DNA of 64,000 bases, from the NCBI RefSeq assembly GCF_022539315.1, contig NC_066333.1:11313001-11377000 (forward strand). The letters run 5' to 3'. Position 1 is the first letter of the stretch, and each line of letters begins with the position of its first letter. Source of the DNA: Serinus canaria. Taxonomy: Eukaryota > Chordata > Aves > Passeriformes > Fringillidae. Under the pieces are notes generated by a model. It did no database searches, was not told the DNA's origin, and was given only the letters and a program-made list of their open reading frames with translations. Below, piece after piece: positions 12,801 to 26,100 of this stretch. Both the position numbers and the translations under genes were made by a program.

Positions 12801-14090
12801 CACACTTTTGTTGTGAGAAATAAGCTTTGAAATGTGTTCTTCCAGCCTCTTTTTCTCTAGCATCGAGGCTATGGCTTTGTCAGCTGCCTCTGGCTTTGCA
12901 GTGCTCCTGGAGGCACACCTTGGGCTGCTGGAGGCAGCTTCATTCTCCAGCTCCGTGCTGTGCTCGTGGAGACTGTGCAAGGGGCTGGAGGATGTCATCT
13001 GCTGCTCTGTGCTGTCAGAGCGTGACAGATACCCCGAGTCAGTGCTCTCACACTTCTTCAGCTTGCACTCCAAGGCTTTGTAATCCCACTGCTTCTCTGA
13101 AGAGGTTGCCTGCTGCCTTTGCAGCTGAATGTGCTTATTGGCAGTCGGAGTTCTTTGCTCCTGCATCTTCTTTCTCAGACTCGGACCATTTGGCAAAGCT
13201 CCTGGAGATGATAAACTTTGAGGTTCTCTTTCAGGAATCCCCTGCATAGCCTTTGAACTCAATGATTGATTTGTTGTTTCTTGATTTTCTGAAGCAGCTG
13301 ATGAGGAGCTTGTCGCTGGCAGTAAGAGCTCACGAGGTTTCTCAGTGTCTGTTGCTGCACTGCTCTCTGAACTGGCCTGTTTGATGTTCGTCCCCTGGTC
13401 TTCACTGGTGCTACTCAAGACTTTGCTGCCTTGGGGAGAGGTGGTGCTCTCTGCTGATCTCTCATTTTGTTCTGGTCCCCCACTGATGTCAGAGTCTGAG
13501 GGCAGCCTGGTGTTGTTGACGTGGGTTTGAGTTCTCCTGTGTTTATACAAGTTGCTCTGGGTTTTAAACGCAATGCCACAAGTGGTGCACGGAAAGGGCC
13601 TCTCTCCCGTGTGAGAGCGAATGTGTTTCTCAAGGACACTTGGCTTCAAACAATCTCGTCCACAGTGTTTGCAGATGTATTTCCCAGATTTTTTTAACTT
13701 TCCCGGGCTCCCAAGAGATGCTTTTACACAAGGACTTGGCGACGATAACACTGGTAAAGCGCTGACTATGCTCAAGGTCAGGCTTTGCCCGAGCTGTTTC
13801 TGGAGAAGCGGCTGAGGCTGCTCCGTGCCCTCCGGGGGGACGAGCGGCTTGAGGATGAGGGGAACATTGCTGCCATCGAGGTGGACGCAGCTCCTGGCGG
13901 CCACCAAGGGCCCTTGGGGCTGGAAGCAGCTGGGCTGGATGGGCTGGAGCAGCGGGATCGTCAGGGCCTTGAGGTACAGGGGCTGGGGCAGGGCCTGGCC
14001 CCGGGCAGGCTCCGAGGGGCCCCGCGGGGACGGGCCCGGGCCGGGCTGGGCTGGAGCGGCCGCGAGGCCTGGCGGGCTCTGGGCCTCCAT
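6022..14090 (-). CDS. ZNF831: ZNF831, C2H2 zinc finger protein 831 (joined coding exons)
   Basis: Large nuclear C2H2 zinc-finger protein, inferred to be a DNA-binding transcriptional regulator. Proposed coding exons in transcript order are 14090-9894, 7575-7440, 7392-7172 and 6864-6022. They join in frame (phases 0, 1, 0) to about 1,798 aa, near the roughly 1,680 aa of the human protein. The start ATG lies in a strong context (CTGCCATGG). A proline- and alanine-rich N-terminus precedes a zinc-finger pair at about residues 138-190: C140, C143, H156, H160, then C168, C171, H184, H190. The linker is TGERPF, and the pair resembles the HIVEP family fingers. The rest is long, Ser-rich and probably disordered. 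The C-terminus is acidic and ends [15 protein letters not shown], containing CK2-type sites. The first and last exons are secure. The two middle exons are less sure, because the acceptor of 7575-7440 is weak and the next intron would be only 47 bp. Confidence 0.85.
7172..7392 (-). CDS. ZNF831: ZNF831 penultimate coding exon (proposed)
   Basis: The exon is 221 nt and encodes a polar Lys/Ser/Asn-rich segment of about 74 residues ([14 protein letters not shown] and onward). The donor is AAAAAA|GTAGGT at phase 0, matching the phase-0 start of the last exon. The in-frame acceptor is GATGTAG|TG, which leaves an intron of only 47 nt (7393-7439). A better-looking acceptor, ATTATTTCAG (39-nt intron), would shift frame and hit TAG at once. 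No other exon in the neighbourhood fits both phases. Confidence 0.5.
7440..7575 (-). CDS. ZNF831: ZNF831 small internal exon (proposed)
   Basis: The exon is 136 nt, phase 0 in and phase 1 out, and encodes [14 protein letters not shown] and onward. The donor CAAG|GTAAGTATT is strong, with its GT at 7438-7439. The proposed acceptor GATTTGCTCAG|CTGAAA is weak but is the one that joins in frame to the main exon. A much stronger acceptor (TTTGTTTTTCAG at 7749-7750) would extend the exon to 7748 in the same frame. It would need a phase-1 exon upstream, which I do not find. A third acceptor (CACTGCAG|GTACAG) needs phase 2. Confidence 0.5.
9894..14090 (-). CDS. ZNF831: ZNF831 main coding exon with zinc-finger pair
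   Basis: This 4,197-nt exon encodes residues 1-1399 without interruption. The zinc fingers lie at about 13,521-13,679. The exon should end at GAG|GTAATA (donor GT at 9892-9893, phase 0). Reading through would add only 28 residues of hydrophobic intron-like sequence before a stop at 9807. Upstream, the minus strand reads CCTCCGGCAG|GTCCCTGAG, with the acceptor AG at 14122-14123. The exon probably begins at 14121 with about 31 nt of 5' UTR, and the promoter and first non-coding exon would then lie further away in 14.2-37 kb. GC content and CpG density rise sharply over the first 300 coding bases (13.8-14.1 kb). Confidence 0.92.
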
Positions 14091-14512
14091 GGCAGGGCCC
14101 GGCTGCCATCAGCTCAGGGACCTGCCGGAGGGAACACACAACAGGCACCGGTCTGCAGGCTGAAATAACACACACACTTCCCACCCTGCGCTGGGAAAAT
14201 GAGCAACTGAGAACGTCACACATGCAGGCATGATACAGACAATCATCGCTTCCTTTCCCCATTGAATTGGTTCCTCTTTCATTTTCCCTCTAGGAGTTAC
14301 AGTTCAGTACAGTGTAAAGAACACTCAACGCTGCACTTAAAACCACTCCTACAACCTACACTGAGTACCCAAAGCACTGGAAACAAGTCTGAGCTTCAGA
14401 TTTGCAAATGGAGGCTCTAAGCACACCAGAAATAATACAATTTTAGTTTTCTGGAACCATATTTTCATTATATATTTATATCATGTTTTTAAATTTCATT
14501 AACAATTTTTAA

Positions 14513-14690
14513 TACAGAAACACAGAACAGTTGAGGTTAAAGGGGACATCAGGGCTTCTCTAGTCCAAACACCTCACTACCAAGGTCAGATGAGCCTGTC
14601 AGGGTGTTAGCAGTCTGGTTTTGAAAACCTCTGGGGATAAAAACTGCACAGTTTCTTTGGGCAGCCAGTTCCAAACCCAGGACATGAAAC
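14513..14690 (-). mobile_element. CR1 LINE 3'-end fragment (diverged)
   Basis: The plus strand carries a run that follows the familiar CR1 tail in reverse. It includes cacagaacagttgaggtta, aaaggggacatcagggc, ctagtccaaacacctc, gttttgaaaacctctggg and ctttgggcagccagttcca, in that order. This matches the reverse complement of a CR1 3' region, so the element lies on the minus strand. It is truncated and diverged, with no open reading frame. Confidence 0.65.
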
Positions 14691-17100
14691 ATGCCTGCAT
14701 ATTATCTGTGCTTCCCCAGTTTAAGGCAGCTAAGGCCAAACACATTGCAAAAAGTGGTGTAAAATGAAAATATGTGAACAAAATGAAACTCATGTCCTGT
14801 TTTACAAGTCAGGTTTGCATAAATATCTGCAAAGTAGAAAAGATGGTATGATAGGAAAATACTGTGAGAAATTAAAGCTGCATTTTGTGTAGACCAAATT
14901 AATTTAGTATAATTAATGGAGATACTATGGTGCACTGCTTGTTTTTAGATGCTCTCAATGCCAAATGAAAACATCTTCTAGACACAGTTTTTTATAAAAG
15001 TGAACCTACTCTTTTGAAATCTATCCTGATATATGCAGGGTGCCGGTCCAGACTACTTACTTCAGCAAAAATTTGTATTGTCTTTATTTCTTTCTTAGAA
15101 ACCAAGGGGGGAAACTATCAAAATAAGCAAGGTGAAAATTTTCTTTGGAAGCATTAGGGGCATAACCCCTTGTAATTACAGTTTGGGTGAAAATCAAGTG
15201 ATCTGTGAATGTTTATTTGATTCTTGCTCAGCTATGCTCACTGGATGCACTGGCTGCTATGAATAATGGGTTGTTCTTGTGAAAACAGCCATTAAAAACC
15301 CATTTGGAATAACATAATCAGTGGCTCAATTTGAAATCTGCAATTTGTTGCTTTACTGCATAATCTCTAGTGGTGTTTCTGTGACTTCCTTGGATCATTT
15401 TAATAGGTTATCATTACTGGGAATGAATTCAAATGGGGTTTGAAATTTTTACTGGTTCCATCCAAGAAAACAACATGTAGAATGAACTGATCTGTGCACA
15501 GCAAAATGTTAGATTTTGCCTTTTTTTTCTTCCTCATGAATGTTATAAATTAAGCTCAGTTATCAGCAGGGACTTTTCTTATGCACTTCTGACATTTCTA
15601 TGTGGAATAATCACTTAAGTAGCTTTTTATTACAGTAGTGACTATAATGATGAAAGAATGTTAAAATAATATGGCTTGTTAAAGAAACAAGTTATTATCC
15701 ATATTGTGCAGTGTGGTTACCCCTACAGAATAAAACTGGAATCCTCTAATTTCCAAAGTGATGTTATCAACATTTCAAGTCCATTTAAGATGTTTCCTAA
15801 GTTATATGGTCACTTTTAAATTTAAATACAGCATACAATAAGGGGTGAGACAATGAAACAAACTAAGTATGCAGCAGTGCAGTAGTTTTTCCAATTTTTT
15901 TTTATTATTTTTTTTAAAGTTTTTTGCTGCAGAGAAGAGACAGCAAGAAGAAAAGTGAAGCCTAAATACCCAGTAGATAGAACATCTAACGAGTACCACA
16001 TCAGACAGGACAAGGCACTATGTCTCTGCTCCCCTCCTTCCCTCAGAGAGAAGTGTGGAAATACACTTCCAATATTTTACATTTCCCCCAGCAGCCTGCT
16101 CCACTCTAGTGGCACACACTATTTCTCTCTCTGGTTTCCTCCAGGCCATGCAGAGCTGATGGGCCTTTCAAGGCCACCACAGACAGATGTTTTTCGTAGG
16201 AATCCTGTGGTTCCCAAGTACCAGATGCTGTGTAATTTCATTTAATGCTGTTAAGTTTCTGGGGCCAAGGACACAGCCCGAGACTCATTTTGGTGTTCTG
16301 TAATGCTCTACAACAAAAATGCTTACGTGGTGACAGAAAACTTCAAGTTTTAAATAAAGCTCAACAAGTAAGCTAATGGTGACACTTTTAAGATGTATTT
16401 TTAAGAATGTAATAACACATCTCTACCAGGTGTGGTAGTTTGCTGCTTTTTACAGCAAGCAAAAGGACTTTCTTCCTGAGTGAAACTGCCATGACTTGTA
16501 TTCTACTGGGGCAAATACCATCAGATTTTCACATCTGTTATTTATATTCCAAAAAAGGCCACTGTATTTCTTTGTACCTTGACAAAAATAGCTTATCTCA
16601 AAGTAATTCTGCCCCAGGGCTGATTCAGGGTAGTCCTTGCCTAACGTAGAACTTCCTCTGTTGGTTTTGCCCTGGGCTCTGTTACTGAGCACCCACCCCA
16701 CGTTCTCAGCTCTTTGTAACTTGTGGCATTGAGCTACCAGCATAAGAACTTGATCCTAATTATATAAGAAAAATTTTCCAATAAACAAAATTAAATGCCG
16801 GATTTAGCCAGCTCAGAATTTTCTAAATTGATTTCTTAAGCTATCAGAAGTGGTCTCTAAAATTCCATTAAATACAATTATTTTGCTCCTGGTTTGAAAT
16901 TTTAACTTCAGGTAAACACCACAGGCAGGTTTGTGGAACACTGAAAAGTGGAGCAGTTTCAGATAAAAAATCATTGTAGCAGAAATTGTCTTAGTTTATA
17001 AGTATAAAGTAGTTTAATACAGGAGGTTGATAAAAAAACCTCATTTTAAATCCTGTAAGTTCCATTTTATAGACTTTTTCCTGAATTCCAAACATTTTAG

Positions 17101-17145
17101 AAAACTTGTTTCATTCTGTCAGCAGAACAGAATGAAACAAGTTTT
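17101..17145. repeat. Perfect 19-bp inverted repeat with 7-nt loop
   Basis: The left arm is AAAACTTGTTTCATTCTGT (17101-17119), the loop is CAGCAGA (17120-17126) and the right arm is ACAGAATGAAACAAGTTTT (17127-17145). All 19 positions pair. Three further outer pairs follow one mismatch. The sequence would form a stable 45-nt hairpin in RNA or a cruciform in DNA. The flanks are AT-rich and show no gene. Confidence 0.9.
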
Positions 17146-20100
17146 GTAATAATTTTGGACTACACAATCAAAAGATTTTTGTCTTCTGCATGGCACATGC
17201 TCTGTGAACTGCCCATCATTATTAACCAAATCAATAGCTAAACATGTAAATGCTTCTTTTCTGCACTTTCATATCATTTTTTGACAGAGCATTGGTCTCT
17301 AAGCAGACTCGGAGCTCAATTGCTCAGTCCCCCACCCTGGTCTGCAGGTACAACCTGGAGACATGACAGAGTGCCTTTATTTTGTAACCCCACAGAAGCA
17401 GGTTTTCAACATTCTGAACATACACAACATACTCTATTATACCAGGAGTCTTTACCTTTGTAAAAAGCTTTTAGTGATTAAATACCAGGGAGCAGACGTG
17501 AAAGTCTGGAAATAATTAAGTCTTTAGTCTGGAAATAATTCTAGTTCACATACCTTTGATTGATCCAGGCATTTCAGCAAAAAAGTCTCATTTCTGTCAA
17601 TACTTGATGCAAGCAGAGAGAAACGAGGACAAAGACTTGAAACAGATTAGAAGTAGGAAGTTGGGGTTTTCTTTCTTTTTTTTTTTACATTGGTGTCACA
17701 TTAACAACCTTCAGAAAACAGGAAGAGTTGAAACAGAAGAAAATGAAGTGGCATTTCAATCTCTCTGTATCCTTTATCACTATTTAATTAGGGAGCTCTA
17801 AAAAGAATCTCTGAAATGTGAGGGGTTTGTACTCTGCTTTCAGTTGTATTGTCCTGAAATACAATGGTAGGGTTTTTATTTTATACACCTAAAGCTAATT
17901 TTCTTTTAACTTTACAGTAAAGGGCTCTCTTGAGATATGTTGGGAAAGAAGACAATGGTGGAGAGAAGACACTTGACACATATGAAATGCTAAATTTATC
18001 CAGTGTGGGTGCTGTCCACCAGCTTCTTCTAATGGTGCCCTGTGGGACAGGAGAAAGCAGGAACCAGGTGGGAAAATGCCTCAGGATTGCTAAAAGTGTT
18101 TGGGTCATGCTCAACAAACCTCCATAAACTTGTGGAAAGCTGCAGGGAAAACAGGATAGGGCACAGTCAAGTGCAGTTAAAAAGGTAATTTTTAAAAAAT
18201 TAGATTTCATTTGTGTGTTGAGTTCCTAAGGAGTGCTCAGGTAACAACACAGTGAACAGCACTGAGGGGTCCTGGGAGGGGCCACTCTTCTTTATGCAAA
18301 CATTTGTTTAAAATAGGGACTGGGATGGCTCAACCTCCTCTGCTGGAAAGACTGAGTGAATCCCAAACTGGAATATGCATTCCCAATAATGTTACAAAAT
18401 TGGCATCTTTGGCCTGTATAATTTCCTTAGGAACACCATATTTTGGAAGATACAGTTTTATTTTCAGTTTTCTTTTATTTATTTTCCCTGTGATAAACAG
18501 CTGCCCTGTTCAGACCCTGCAGCCTGTCTCTTGCTGGGTAGTGGTGGAACTGCAACGTTATAATTGTCCAATATCCACTTCAGTGGGAGCTCTTTTTTTT
18601 TAATAATTCTGGTGATAGACTAATGCCAGAGGCCTTGGTGGATTTTCATTTCAAACAGCTTTATTGATCCTGGAGAGTTTTGCCTGCTGTTTGGATTGCT
18701 TTCCATTTATTTCTGGAGCCCTGATTTAGCAGGCCTCTAATTTTGGTGGTGGAGAAATATTTTTGTCTCATTCTTCCTATCTTCCTTGCCTGTCATGTAG
18801 TTATTCAAGGGGCAGAAAAGCTCTTAACAGGACCCAGGATAACTGCTTAAAATCCTCCTGGTTTCTCCCATACCCTGAAATGCTCCCAGTAATTGGTAAT
18901 GGCACTGCAAACACTTAAAATCTGTGAATCTAGAAAATACTTGACATTCTGAACTGCTTGACAGTGACTCATGCTTCTGCTCTACAGACTCAGTCTGTCC
19001 AGATGGAGAGAATTACATGCAGCAAGTAGTTTCAGCTCTGCTGGGAGATACTTTCCTAAAGGAATGTGTTCTCACCTCTAAGTGAGATCTTCTGGAGGAT
19101 TACTGCATGCTACAGTCAACAAACCAACGGGAAAAAAGATGCACATCTTATAATAGAACACTGGCAGGAATCAAATCATACAAACAGATGATTATGGGCA
19201 TTTTACATAACCAGTCAAAATTAGTTTGTCTTCAGTTTGATCACATTTCTGAAGCCCATTATATTTTATTCCACTTTGAGACTATTATTAAGTTAAGGTG
19301 AATTTACTTAAAAGGGACACTTAATTTAAACAGTACTAATAATTGCAGCAGTATGCTGGACCTAGTAACAAATTGAAAACATGTACAAGCATTTCAGATT
19401 CATTACTTACATCACTCAGTATCAAATTCCAAATACTAAAATTGCAAACTGTTTACCCTGAGAGGCTTAAGGAGGCAATAATTAATTAAAGCAAGTTACA
19501 ACAAAAGCAAGTGGCTGTCTGGATATTTGCCACTATTGCAGAGGTTTCAGGGCTTAGCAGAACCTTTTGAAGCTTGATCTAAAATCTCTCAGTCTTGAAT
19601 AAGTGACTCTGGAATCAGGGTTCTTCACAGCATCCTGTGATTCTTCCTATTTATGTGGATGAGCAGGGTGCTCTAATGGCTAGAAGTAACACAATACAGA
19701 GCACCAGTATTACACTGCATTAGCTCTGTTTGAAATTAAGTGATTTTTGTTTTCTCTTTCTAAACAATCTACTTATGTGTTGCTTCCTCAGCTGCAATCT
19801 CTAAGCAAGATTATTTATATTCATTTAAGTTCAAAATACTGTCCTGCTCAGAGAAACTCAGCTAACTTCAGTTGTCTCAATAGACAGCAAAGTGTCAATT
19901 TAAACTATGCACAAAGCTGAGCCCGCTGTCAGGTGCTGCACAGGAGGGAGTTCTGGGGCTGCTCTCCTCTCTCAATTCTTGTCCCCATCAGGATGTGAGG
20001 AGTTAAACCCACACACCATTGGTACACATTTCTGGGTCCCAAGTGGAAAAGGTCCCACCCCAAGTGTTTAAAACCCTGCATCCTTCAAAGACACCTAGAG

Positions 20101-23100
20101 AGTTTTGTCAGGGGTGAGAGCAAGTGAAAGCAGCAATAAACATTCCTGCTGTGCTGGTCAGGAAATAGATTCTGAGGATCCTGCAACTGCACATTTTAAA
20201 GAACTTCACAAAGTAAAATGAAAAGAAAGTCTCTTCCAAGATTGCTAATTATTAATTTTTCCTGAGAGGGCAGTGATGCTGAGAGCAGCACACAGTATCT
20301 TACTGTCAGGGGAAGATGCAGACAGTGGGATTATCATTTTCATTTGCTCATCCAACACTGACAGCTGGAACAACTCCCTTGACAGACCACACAAAACTTC
20401 CACTTCAATCTTAGCATCATAAAGTCATAGTGAACCAGAGGGTCTGAAATAAACTTTGGGCAGGTACTTTAAACACTCCTTCTGTGATGGAAGCAAAATG
20501 TTTGTGAGTGTACTCCAGGTCTGGAGATTTTTATTTCTCAATTCATCAAGCAAAATGGAACCAACACATTTCCTGGTTAGCCCAGCAATGACTGTTAATC
20601 TCGTTTTACTTGGAAACTATTTCTGCCTTTGCTCTTTTCTCAGTTTGACTTCCTATCTTGAAATGTCTCATAACAGAAGTACTGAGTTCACCTTTCCCCT
20701 TGTTCTTAAGGGCTGTGTCTGATCTCACAACTCTGCCAGTTCCACCCGCAGCCTGCACGGTACCTCCTGAACAACGTTGGGAGCCTCAGTCCCCTGCAGA
20801 ATCGGGCTGAAAGTGTTTAATTCCATCATCTCCTGAGACCTTTAGAGTCTTTCCATGGTCACATCTCAAATTCTGACTTTGGGAAATCTTGCTGCTTGGT
20901 ACAAGTCATTGTTCTGAAGTTCTGCCCTTCTTAGTGTGTTAATAAAGTACAAAGCCACTGGAAAACCTGCTGGGGGAACTTTGAAATTCTTGTACCATAT
21001 CCTAAGGACAAATATTTTTGACGCTTACTTCTACATTTGTATAATATCAGCAAAGCTGGTTAGGTTGGGCTTTTTAAAACAATTATTTCTGTAAATATTG
21101 TGCCAGAATACAGTATTAAAATCTTTTAGGAAAAACGGGATCTGCTTTACCTTCCCTTTGCTCCAGAATAGCAGCTGGTTTTATCATTATTATACAGTTT
21201 TTTATATTTTCCTATGTTCCTTTTCTTGAATATCCATAAATGAAAACATTCCAAAGGCTTAAATCAGTAAAAATATTGTTACCAAAAATACAATTTAATA
21301 TGTAAGTAAACACTGTATTGGACTTTCTGACCTCTTCATGCAATTTGTAATAAGAATATTTCCTTTTCTACTTCTTACACTGCTACTTTTCTCAGCTCCA
21401 GCTATAAGAAATGCTTTCTAGTTTATTATATGTCTCCAGTTTAGATTTACATCACTATTTCTAAAAAGAAACATACCTAACATATCTGTTGGTTTTGTAA
21501 CATGCTTGGTGGCTTGACAATGAAGAAAAAATAGGATTTTTAGTGCTTAAAAACCTCAAAGGATTTCAGTTTTTTTATCCTTTCATCAAATTTGCTCCTG
21601 TGCATTTCCCATGTTAGGAAAGAGTTAACAACCTCCAGCCAGCAGACTGCAATCAACAGGTTGCTCTAACAGAAAAATAATAACCCTAATCCATCTTTTA
21701 AAGTTTAGAAGGTTGGACTAAATGATGAAAAAATACCGATTAAAGCCCTCTGAAAAGCTGAAGTGGGGCCAGAACTGAAATGCTTTGTGTTTTATGAAAA
21801 AAATCTTTCTCGTTGCTAAGTGAAAGAAGCATCACAATTAAAAAAAAACAAACTGTAACTTTAAAATTTCTGTCTTGCCATCTAGAATTGAATTCTCTCT
21901 CTGTCCATAGAAAATGACAACAAAACACTTGCTAACCTTTAGGTGGCCAATTCACAGGCAGGTGGAGAGGTTCAGGTCCCTGGAATAGCGTTGAAACAAA
22001 AGAAGCATCCTGTTTTCTTTTTTCAGTGTCTTTCTCTTCTCCTTTTTTTTTAAGCATTTGAACAGTGAAGGGTGGGTGGTGGGGTGTGTGCAGAGAGAGC
22101 AGGGGGTGCAGGCAGCCCACGCTGCTGTAGGAAGAGTTTTAATGGCCGATGCTGGGAATATGGTTTGCCTGCTACAGTGTCTGCACTACTGCAGCTCTGT
22201 GTGTGGGCGTAAAGAAATGACACGACTGGGTTTCAAACCATTACACTGAAGATTTGCAAACAGTTAAAAAAAAAAAAAAACCACCAAAACAGACAACCCC
22301 ATCAGGCGCAAATGAAAAATTAGGACTTTTCTACTTTTATCTTTTTCTGAGGGTTTTTTGTTGCTTTGTTTTAACTTAGCAGATGTAACCTAGTCAAGTT
22401 TCTTCCTCAGCCTTTTAAGGAAAAAAAAGGTAAATTGAGTTTTTAGGAAGGTTTTATATTTTACAGAGTATGAACATTTTGCTGTCATTTTTTGCTGCTA
22501 TTTTTTAATTTATCTACAAGAGCTTGTATTCCTGAAGGGTGTCCAGATTTCCCTAGTGAAAATCTTCAGAGGACACCTATATTTGTGCTTTAGAGCATGC
22601 TAAATAGGTGCCTAAATCTTCGTACCACCAAGTAGCACACTACAATAGACAGAGCAGCCACTCCACAACTGGCCAAGCAGGACATCTGAGCCCAGGACTA
22701 TTCCTTGAATGTTCCACAAAACACAGCCAAAAAAACCAGGACATGCTGGCAGCCCACTTTTGCTCAGTAGTCCAGCAACACCTCAGGTTTACTGATCTAA
22801 ATTGGTCAGAAAACAAACTTGAATATTTGTTGTAACTACTGGAGACCAACAGGAGTGAGACAAAGGGGCTGTTCCCTGTCACATCATGGGGAATGAGAGG
22901 AAAATGGGATTTCAGCTGATATAAAAGTGCTGACACAAATGACAGTGACTAAAACAGTTATGAACACACTGTTGCTGGGAGGGACAGGTGGAAGGTTTTG
23001 TCAGAAAAGCAAGAACACTTCTCAGACATTTTTTACCACAGAAAGTGAAAGACTGACAAAACAGTTTTAGAAGGAAACTTGAAAACTTCAAGGAATCTTT

Positions 23101-26100
23101 ATGACTTGGCTGCTCCATGATAGTAAGGGACTGACAGTTGATAAATGTGTATTTTCAAGTATGTTGAGAAGAGACAGCCAGGTTGAAAATCTTGTGCTTG
23201 GGCAGAAGGCACCCGTGGGGTGCAGGAGTTTAGGTGTCCATTTTCTCACATATCCAGATGAGCCCCAAATCAAACAGGATTTCTTTGGTGTCATGCTGAC
23301 AGTGAAAAGCAGAGCATGCACAGGGACAGGAGAGGGAAAGAGGGGAGGCTCTGGGTTCTGCCCCCATGGCTGTTCACAGCAGGGCACCCCTGGCAGTCAT
23401 TTTCCTCCTCACCCAGGGCTGAGGAGCCAGAGTTGAATGTCAAAGCAGCACAACTCAGTGTCAGCAAAACCAGCAGGACTGGACTGGAGGGCTTCAGGCT
23501 GCTGATCCCACAGTTTGACAAAGACTGATAAAGGAGTTAAACAGTGAATCACCCAACACTGGATGAAAAACAATCCTCAGTTCTGTGTGTGGTAAAACTC
23601 TCAGATATTGCCATTATTACACAGCAGCACAGCCTGACTTGGCACTAAGTGGGGTCTGGCTACTGGCCACAGGAGAAACTTCAATTCTTTCTCCATGTAT
23701 ACACTAACAGCTGAGGTCAGCTGCAGGGAAATTTTGCTGGAGAAATATCTGTGTGCTCAGTTGATACAGAAAAGTGAAGACACAAGAAATCTGCCTGCCA
23801 GCACGGTTCCATTCATGCAGACCCAGTACCATTGCACAACCTGATGTAGTCTGCAAGCTGACATTGTTTAAATCTATTTGGTAAAACTGGTCCTTTTCCT
23901 GACATTGTAAATTTTTTGTGTGTGGATAGAAGTAAGAGAAAAGAACCACAATTTTTTTCTATTACTCTTTCTCTAAACTCTTAATCTTTGTGTTCTGTTT
24001 GCTCAAGGAAAACCCTTTTTGCCCAGTTAAATATCATGCATTATTAATGAGTGGTATCAGCTCAATCTTTTATTATCATTCATATTTTTTTAATTAATTA
24101 CTATTTTCTTGACTCAGTTTGAAAAGTGTAGTAACCAAATACAGGTCCTGCAGCAGTAACTCTCAGAGATGCATGTGTTGCTCATTTTTGTCACAATATG
24201 ACATGGACAACTATTTCATGGTCCTGTAGCTGCTGCATTTCCAAGTCACCATTTCTCCAAGGTGTTGGTGACTGTGCTGCAGGTGAAGTAGCACCTGGAA
24301 TGTCTAAATGCATCCAATCCTCCTCTGAGGACTGATCCCCATGAAGAACCATTGTGTAATATGGATATTGGTTATCACAAATAGCAATATTTCTTTTCTA
24401 GACATGAACTCTTAAGTTTGAACATACAGAAATCATGGTTGCCTACATATCTTTCATTCGACCATCTCCAGCACGATAATTAAGATGACTGGTTTTTTCC
24501 CAAAGATCATAGCTTTGTGAATTGGCAGAATCTTTTAAAGTGACTATAGAAAAATATTCAAAAAACCACATTCTTTTAAACTGGACAGCCAACTACCACC
24601 CTCCTATCAACATCACATAACAACCACTAAGATTCATCTGGCAGTTTTTCTCTGTTCGTTGAGCCAGCAAGAACTACCACCCAAAGAGGAGTATAACCCT
24701 CACAAATTGGTCAGGCCATACCAAGAGAAAAAAACTTAGAAATGTGCTTGAACAGCAAAAGGGAGAGACAAAGCTTCATTAGAAGCAAAAATGGGTCTCC
24801 TTGCCAAAAAAAGTCAGTTCAAGGAAAATTAAAAGAGAAGGCAAAAGTAATGGATCCCATAGGGAAAAGGCTCAAGGCTGCTGAGAAAATGCTAAGGCAG
24901 CCACAAAGCTGAAAAGGTTCAGCTGGTTGCAGACACAACCTCAGTTTCAGTAAGAATTGAATTTTTCCTTTAAAGTACTTGGGTTCTTTCCACAGCCCAA
25001 CAGCAGGGCTGGACAGGCAGACACTCACCCAAAGGAGAAAGGAAAAAAAAGAAAAGGAAAAAGTCCAGCCTCAAACCATCTTCCGTTAAAATCCCATAGA
25101 GCTTTTTTGCAAATGTAGTTTTAATGTGTGTTAGGTAAGGCTCTAAATGCTGAATCATCACACAGTTTGATCTGGGGCTTTATTTGGTTTGGGTTTTTAG
25201 TATTAATTCACATAAGCAGGTATGGTGAAGGGTTGTTTTATGGACCAATTTCCAAGGAGAGCCTAAAATCCAAGAAAAATCTTGGGCATCAGAGAGAAAA
25301 AGCAGATGAGTCCAGCTTTGCTCCTCAAGTATCAGGTGATGGGGCTAGAAGGAAAAACTCCAGTTCCTCCTCCTTGCCCAAATCTTCCTTTTGCTGACAG
25401 CTGAAAGGTTAAAAAGTGGAGGATGCTATGGTGCCTCTGCCACAACAGAGCTGATGTGCAGGAGGAATGGGAAGGGTCTTTCCTATAGGCTCCAGGATTA
25501 ATGAGCTGTAGGTTTTTTTCAGGCATATCACATCACAAACATGAATAATTTCCATTATGACACACTTAGAAGCAATGCAGCTTTCAGAGAAACAGTTGCT
25601 CCAACTCGAAAAGGCAGCAAGGTTCAGTGGTTTGTACATGCACAAACTACAGATGTATTCATTTTTCCATCTGTTTCTTATTTCTCACTGAAAAACAGAT
25701 ATAAAACAGATAACTCAGGACGACTGACAGTAGTCAGAAACGTTCTAAAGCCCACCAAGTACACTGACTTTAATGTGTTTTACAGAAAAAGAGAATAGAA
25801 TTTGACAGGGTCATTGATCACTTGGACCAACTCAGATCAATGTCAAAACCCATAAAAGGAAGCATCAGTAACTACAAATAGAGAAGCAGAGCATTCCCAT
25901 CACTGTGACCCCAGGCCAGCACCAGTCACCAGTAAACCCATGGTCCACACCATTCAGACTACTCAATTCTGTATTTCTTTTTATTTTTATTTTCCCCATA
26001 ACTTTCTACATAGCTGTGTCTTTTCCCAACATGTTGTCAAGGCAACTCTACACTCCTGTAGCTCAGTATCCAGCTCTTTATTGCTATTGACACCCCAAAA

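Noticed and set aside
22266..22280. A15 run as a possible tail of a processed pseudogene
   Set aside because: No gene-like sequence precedes it on the plus strand and no target-site duplication is evident.
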